Below, piece by piece: positions 57,961-64,000 of a stretch of DNA of 64,000 bases; the stretch's first letter is position 1, and each line of letters begins with the position of its first letter. The position numbers and the translations under genes were made by a program. The stretch lies in the NCBI RefSeq assembly GCF_040581485.1, contig NC_090132.1:28159911-28223910 (forward strand). Direction: 5' to 3'. The stretch comes from Linepithema humile (taxonomy: Eukaryota; Arthropoda; Insecta; Hymenoptera; Formicidae). The notes beneath the pieces are model-generated. The model was given only the letters and a program-made list of their open reading frames with translations. It made no database searches and was not told where the DNA came from.

Positions 57961-60300
57961 AACTTTTTTACCAAAAATCACTTGTTTTCTTCATTTCTCC
58001 GTGTTTCTGTGAATTCCGAGTCTCTTAAACTTTATTATCTTTAAAATCGACCGAATTTTTCGACAAAATCAGGTCGAACTCGCGACGAACTTTTCCATCG
58101 ATGATTCCGAGTCGCGCTCTGTTTTCGTTGCCAGCACTGGAAGAGGACGTGCAACTTTGTTACATTACGATGTTACGACGTTTCCTCGAAGCAGTCGATG
58201 TCAAACCGAATGTATTTAGAACGGTACGTTCCAAATTCAGATCAGTGCGTAGCTACGCGAAACTCTCGCGGTACTCTCGATTCTCTCTACGGACACTCGC
58301 TATTCGCCTCGCGAAATTCCCACCGAGCAAAACTTTCAGTACCCACGTCCAATCTGACCGAAAATGTACCACTTTGCCAAAATGATGAGAGGCTAGAGCT
58401 GATGCTACGTTCGTATCATCAGATGTCGCAGCAAAAAACGAAGATAATATCTTGCCGAACAAACGAATTCTGGTTTTGTAACACACTTGACCAAAATTGT
58501 GCGATAAAGCTTGATTCTCTAATTAATTTGGAAATCAGAATACTGTGCAACATATTTTTAAACGCACTGTTGTAGTCGTTAGTTTAAATTTTATCACAAA
58601 ATTGACTGACTGCAATTTGTAAAACAGCAATGACAGAGCGGTATTTAATTATTATATTAATAAGTTAATAAGCTGTGCATTTTGTTCCTAAATTTAATTA
58701 ATATCTTATTTTTTATATTAATATTCTCATTCACATATTATTTACATATTTAGTTGATAATGTATAATGAGAAATAAATTTATTATAATAAGTTAATTAT
58801 TTTTAATTGAGCAAAATGAAATTCTCAAAAATATTTTCTAACTAATAATAATATTCCTAAAATCACTTAATTCAATTAATATTTTGAATCTTTAAGCAAG
58901 AGCATATAACGTATTACGTAAGGAACATATCGTGTCTCATTTCTCGAGCTCTCCTTAATTACAAGTTAAACAGTTGCGACTTAAAGGTCCTCGTGTGCGA
59001 TTAGAACTTCCATTCCGCATTCTGACAGTTTGCGTAATGGAATTACACAACGCCTCTTGGCAGTGACACCGTGTCTACAAAACGAATCGAGGTTTACTTT
59101 GGTGGCACAGGTAGCAGCTACTTTGAAGATAGTTAGCCGAGAAAAGGAATCGTTAAATACAGGCAGAAAGAGCGTTTTATTTCAGTTATCTTGTACGTCT
59201 CGAAACTTCGCGCCTCTTTTCAAGAAGAACTTTCTAAACTTTAGCGTTTCAACTGACGAAAATATAAGAGCTTTCACTTGTAAAGTTTCCTACGATTTCT
59301 CAGAGCGTTGCACTATTTCATCATAGAAATGCTACATATATTTGAAAAAATTTCTACGTCAAAAAATTCCTCTTTTTCGAGTAATATAAATGCAAATAAC
59401 AACAAAATAGATCACAATATAAGATAAGTAAGTAAAAAATTTTAGATTTGAATTATATTCGCTTATACAAAAATATAATAAATTTCTACATATCATTTGG
59501 CTTTTTCAGAATCATTCTCAAGCGATACTGAATTCAAGATAAAAAAATTAATTTTTAGACGAAAGAAAATAGAAGTTCAGATCTTTAAACTTGTACATCA
59601 AATGATGAATATTTTATGAAAGATGGCAAAAATTCCATTTTGCCTTACAATCGAGATCATAGCGCATCGCGCACTCAGAAATATCTGAGGTCGAGAGATC
59701 GTAAAAATGTTTTCTTTCTTTTTCCTTATCATTCCATTGTGACTTTTAGTTTTTAGTGACCGCCCAAGATCTCTCGTAATACCGCGGAACAACTCACCGC
59801 ATCTCTTCTCCACATACTGCTGTAACCAACTTGCTCATCGCGGTCGTGCATTACTCCACTTCGCTAATCGCCCTGAGTTCAGCTGCAATTAAGCACCAGT
59901 TTAGTGCGACGCTAAATAGCAGGAATTGCGAATGCGAAGAGCGTCGCGGTTTCTTTTCGCGTGATGACAACGAGATTGTTTCAAACAAATGAGATATACA
60001 TCGCTTTAATCCCAAGCCCTACGTTCCTCATAAGCGTATTTATGTACTTTATATTTTATTTGAGGACAAAGCACACAAAAATAGCTTTTTTCTGCAAAAG
60101 CTCTCGACGAGTCTCTTTGTAGAATTAACAGTTCGATCGAACGGATAATGTTTTATTTTTCGTATTAATATTTTTTATTCATATAACGGATAACGGAAAC
60201 AAGTGACATTAGACGGAACGTCAAAATGAAATATTTATTAACTCTGAACCATTCTACATTCTACAATTTGGGTTCAAAAGCTCATTTGATATTTCTCACG
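57961..60300. other. mixed non-coding stretch
   Basis: About 2.3 kb with GC-richer parts at 58,070-58,400, 58,930-59,320 and 59,760-59,960 separated by AT-rich DNA. The longest frame is 125 codons (58198-58575, plus) and overlaps a 94-codon frame in another phase. None has a motif. Confidence 0.35.
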
Positions 60301-60860
60301 AATATAACGCATCAATGATCATTCGATAGAAACTCGATGAAGTTTCCAGCCAACGGCATCGCTCGATCAATCGAGAGAAAGATACAATTTCCGTGTGCGC
60401 GAGTTGCGCGCATTCGACGCGATATTTGCGACCATTGCGCTGCGGGTGGGATTTCCCTTCCCCCCCCCCACCCCTTTTCAAGGGGCTCGATCTGATACTC
60501 GTGAATATTTTTCAATGGCAGCGCGGAGGCGTATTACGTGCGGGAATAAAAAGCGGCTCGGGCACGCGGGGTATCGACATGTCGTTATTGTTGTACAGCT
60601 GTTGCAGTTTACAGGAGTGCGCGAATTCCAAAGTGACTATCGACACTACATCGGTTACCCCCATACCATCGCGGTACATACAAACAATCGGCTTGATCGT
60701 GCACTCGATTGGGCAAAGAGGAAAGAGGCACTGAAGCCCAGCGACTAACAACCGGGAACAATATGGCTAATTGTAGCGTGTAACACCTATATAAATACGT
60801 ATTCATGAAAAACAGCCACCGCTTCACTGCAGGGTAAAATGATGTGATTCGCTGTGACGA
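60301..60860. promoter_or_regulatory. candidate regulatory block with a C-run
   Basis: Complex GC-rich block with a cytosine-rich run (60,460-60,477) and frames open on both strands over the same bases (117 and 113 codons plus, 79 and 72 minus). None is recognised. The sequence stays non-repetitive across 400 bases, so a conserved element is plausible. Confidence 0.25.
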
Positions 60861-62600
60861 GTTATGCAGAAATTGAATTCATTGACACTCGATTTATTAT
60901 TTATATTCCTTCATTAACATTATTTATATTTATATTGTTTCGAAATCTATCTCTGATCTATCTAAAATTATCTTTTTCGTGCCTCTTCTAATTGTTTGCA
61001 CAAAAAAGATAATACGAGAATAATAGAGAATATCACTATCATAGTAACACAAGTTATCTTCTTCTTCTCAGTTTAGAAGTACAGTAAATTTTAAATATTC
61101 TGATTAACATTATTACATTCTAAACGTTCAAACATTATATTAATTGTTAGTAAATTGATGCTACAAAACATTACACAAATATTGCATCAAAATATTTAAT
61201 ATTCGAGCGGCAGTAATGTTTTCAATCAAAGCATTCCGAAATGAGTGCGTGAAATAGCTATTGATCCATTCGAAATTTAATGTCGAAAATTATTCAGAAG
61301 TGAAAGAAGAGTTAATTTGCCGGCCTGAGAATGAAGTTCACAATTTCAGATAGATCGCGCAGAATTATACAAACATAAATGTTGCTTGTATACAGCAAAT
61401 CCACCTAACTTTCGGCTTCCCAGAAAAGTTTCCTATTTCCCGAGTGTTTCCGCTTCTCCGAGACTTCTGAACACTCACTGAAACGAGAACGAATTATCCC
61501 GGATGCAACCAAGCTCTCGCATGGTCACGACAAAATTCTGCACGTGTTCATTGAAAGTTTCCTCGATGTACTTGGATTACCATACTCCGATGTTACAGCA
61601 TACTACACCAGCCTTCCCATTTACAGGGATATATGCTTTCCCATCAAAATAAAATATAAAATTTTCATGAATCTCTCGCCTTTTTCGCTGTTTTTCACGT
61701 AACACGCGCTGAAGTGCTGTGCAATGTCAATATTTCACATATTTTATTTTGATGATTTCAGCAAATCAGGCAAATCGGCGCATTTTACTGTCACTCGTTA
61801 AAATTTCAAAGTACTTTAAATATCGACAAGTTAAATGCACGAATTTTATATCACGTTACACGCTGTATTTGTATGAATTAAACAGATATTGCATTTCGGG
61901 TCTTGCATATTACCTACATAAATCTGCAAAAAATGCCTACATTAACTATACCGTTACGAATATATGTTACATATGTAAATTGACTGTGTTTATTCGTCAA
62001 TGCATGATGAAAATATGATACAGTAACGTTGCTTATTTAAACATTCGAATAGTATTAACATTTTTTAGCGCAACTTTTTGAATTGTATTCAATATTATAT
62101 CGATATAATGCATTTCTGAATACGTGAAATTCTCTGAGCACGCATCAAACATGTATCAAAGTGACAACGAGAAGAATTGAGGAGTTTGGCTTTCTTCCAC
62201 GTAAAAACGTATTTGCTCATTTATTAGATCTGTGTGCAATGTTCAGTGAGATGAGGAAATAAAAGAGAAGCAAGATAACGGGAATGGAAATGCTTTTTGT
62301 CGAGCGACTGTACAGTAAACACAATAGATTTTCCTGCATTTGGCTCTAAATGCGGCTGTTTAACTCTCGTTTCAGCCTGACATTAAACGTTCTTTTTATT
62401 AATTAAATTAATCAATTACTAATCAACTAATTCAATCGATAATTAATTGAGAATAGAATAGCTTATATTACCTATATTTTCTAAATTTTCATAAATTAAT
62501 TATTATAAAACAAGATTGATAACATTGATTTTTCTGAGGAAACATTTTTTTTAGATAAGTATTACAATGCTATTCATTTATTTTTAACAGTCAACGCTTC
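60861..62600. other. AT-rich non-coding stretch
   Basis: About 1.7 kb, mostly AT-rich with a modest GC rise at 61,390-61,600. Frames are at most 99 codons with no motif. Confidence 0.4.
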
Positions 62601-63130
62601 TAATATTTTATGAGAATAAAAGTGCAGCGTGATCGACGGTGCATTTGCATGTTACGCGGAAGTGATTCCCCTGATGACAAATTTTCGTTGAAGGGACATA
62701 ATTTTAATGCTAAACATGATTTTAGCTGTTTCAAAAGCGCGTTCGGTTGACGGGTGCGAAATTGCATCACGAAGAGCTGCGCGCACTTTGGCGGTACGTA
62801 GATACGTATGTACGTCGTCTTCGTCGCCAAGACGTCGCCGTCGTCGAGACGTTAATTTCGCGCAAGACTATTACAAGGATTGTCCCCGCGGACGCGGATA
62901 TTTCGTGGCCCCAAACACGTTTCGTCGGAAATAACGTGTGTGTCACGGTTGGCGAAATGAAACAACAAGGGTAGCTACGTCAGAAACATGGCCGACACAG
63001 CGCGAATGCATCGGGCATACGCTTACATCGCATTTGAATGTTATTTAATAATCCGCTGACAGCAACATGAATTTGTAGGGTTTCTGCTGAAAAGTACACG
63101 CTCACACAACTACGCTGTGTATAAATACAC
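62601..63130. promoter_or_regulatory. candidate regulatory CpG-rich block
   Basis: CpG-rich at 62,730-63,000 with three overlapping short frames (two plus, one minus). GTC/GAC-rich codon-like runs near 62,815-62,850 come from trinucleotide low complexity. No gene supported. Confidence 0.25.
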
Positions 63131-64000
63131 ATTCTCATTAAACCCTGACTACTACTATAATTTGGATAATGCGACTTTCAATTTTATCCTAATATAAATA
63201 AATAAATTAATGTATGTAAATTGCAAGTTTATCTTTTATCACTTGCCTTAGTGATGAGAGCGATGCATGTAATTAAAAAAGAAAACAACAGGCCACAAAA
63301 TTGTTTTTTTTTTCCGATTTTTATGAAAAACCAGTGTGGAGACCGCATTAATTCTGCCACAATAATTAAAGGATAATGATAGCGTGATAAAATATGAAAT
63401 ATTTCTAATTATGCTTTTTTGCAAAGATAACCATCACAAAAAGTAAATAATAATGTGCGCTTTCTAAAATTCATGCAGTAATAAACTCGAATTTTATGTA
63501 AATATAAACGATTTTTATGAAAAAAATCTACATGAAAATACATGAAAAAGTTTCAAAATATAGTTAATAATTTCGAAAAAATTATGTCTCATTATTTTAA
63601 TGATGCAAAAAAAAGTTTTGATATGAAAGCTAAATATAATATATTACGAATAGTAATATGGATTTAAATATGTAAAATGGAAATTATACATAAATTTTGA
63701 TCGCATATCAATTTCAATTCAGTTAGTGTGAAAAAAAATCTAAAACGCGTTAGAATAATATTGCTCTTATTAAAATTCATAAATAACAATAACATTAAAA
63801 ACAAAAAATTATATTCTCGAATGTAATCTGTTTCAAATTTAATTATTTTCGCATCCAAGTCACTTAAAAATCTAAACGACTCCTTTGCTACTGCTTGGGG
63901 AATCGAAAACACGAAGTTTGCCGTACTAATGACAAACCTATTGGTTTGTTATGATCATTCGCGTAACATTTTTATGAGCAACTTCAACGTGCTCCACGTT
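63131..64000. other. AT-rich non-coding end of window
   Basis: AT-rich to the window edge, with A and T runs. An 82-codon minus-strand frame (63664-63912) is unrecognised. Confidence 0.4.

Overview
The window looks like non-coding DNA from an insect nuclear genome, most likely hymenopteran and ant-like. The grounds are a fine mosaic of AT-rich stretches and CpG-rich blocks in which CpG is not depleted, many (GA)n/(CT)n and poly-A/T runs, and a lack of compact genes. The clade is an inference; no conserved gene is available to confirm it. I found no rRNA, tRNA, spliceosomal RNA, known microRNA or recognisable protein domain. Every open frame is short (longest 188 codons), and none carries a family motif I recognise. 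The DNA is best read as a gene desert or the inside of a very long intron.

Layout. From 0 to 18 kb, AT-rich DNA alternates with CpG-rich blocks, some of which read like conserved regulatory DNA (around 7.0-7.3, 11.2-11.9, 15.0-15.9 and 17.4-18.1 kb). This part also holds a 264-bp inverted-repeat element at 2 kb, a 111-bp tandem duplication at 16 kb and a (CG)10 tract at 17.8 kb. From 18.7 to 22.3 kb, two decayed tandem arrays with different unit sequences (periods of about 126-149 and 146-161 bp) flank the strongest CpG-rich block of the window (19.7-20.5 kb), a candidate promoter or first-exon region. From 22.3 to 32.2 kb the sequence is largely featureless apart from CpG blocks at 25.5 and 29.1 kb.

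The most unusual region is 32,222-35,871. A perfect 18-bp inverted repeat beginning with TTAA bounds a 3.65-kb unit. Inside are a 285-bp MITE-like element, a 1.13-kb imperfect palindrome, a 1-kb minisatellite of about 21 short hairpins, a 0.71-kb palindrome with 335/336-nt arms, and several small GC-rich hairpins. The minisatellite hairpins fall into three sequence families whose stems change in a pairing-preserving way, so the fold itself, not only the sequence, appears to have been maintained. This is my best candidate for an undescribed element.

From 36 to 64 kb the mosaic resumes. CpG-rich candidate regulatory blocks lie at about 36.4-37.1, 41.8-42.5, 43.0-44.3, 47.7-49.0, 52.0-52.6, 54.5-55.1, 56.0-56.8, 57.3-58.0, 60.3-60.9 and 62.6-63.1 kb. 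They are separated by AT-rich DNA, with a 3 x 40-bp tandem repeat, opposed (TC)n and (GA)n tracts, and a few weak splice-site-like signals that I list only as leads. Because no gene is confidently identified, I cannot describe genes working together here.
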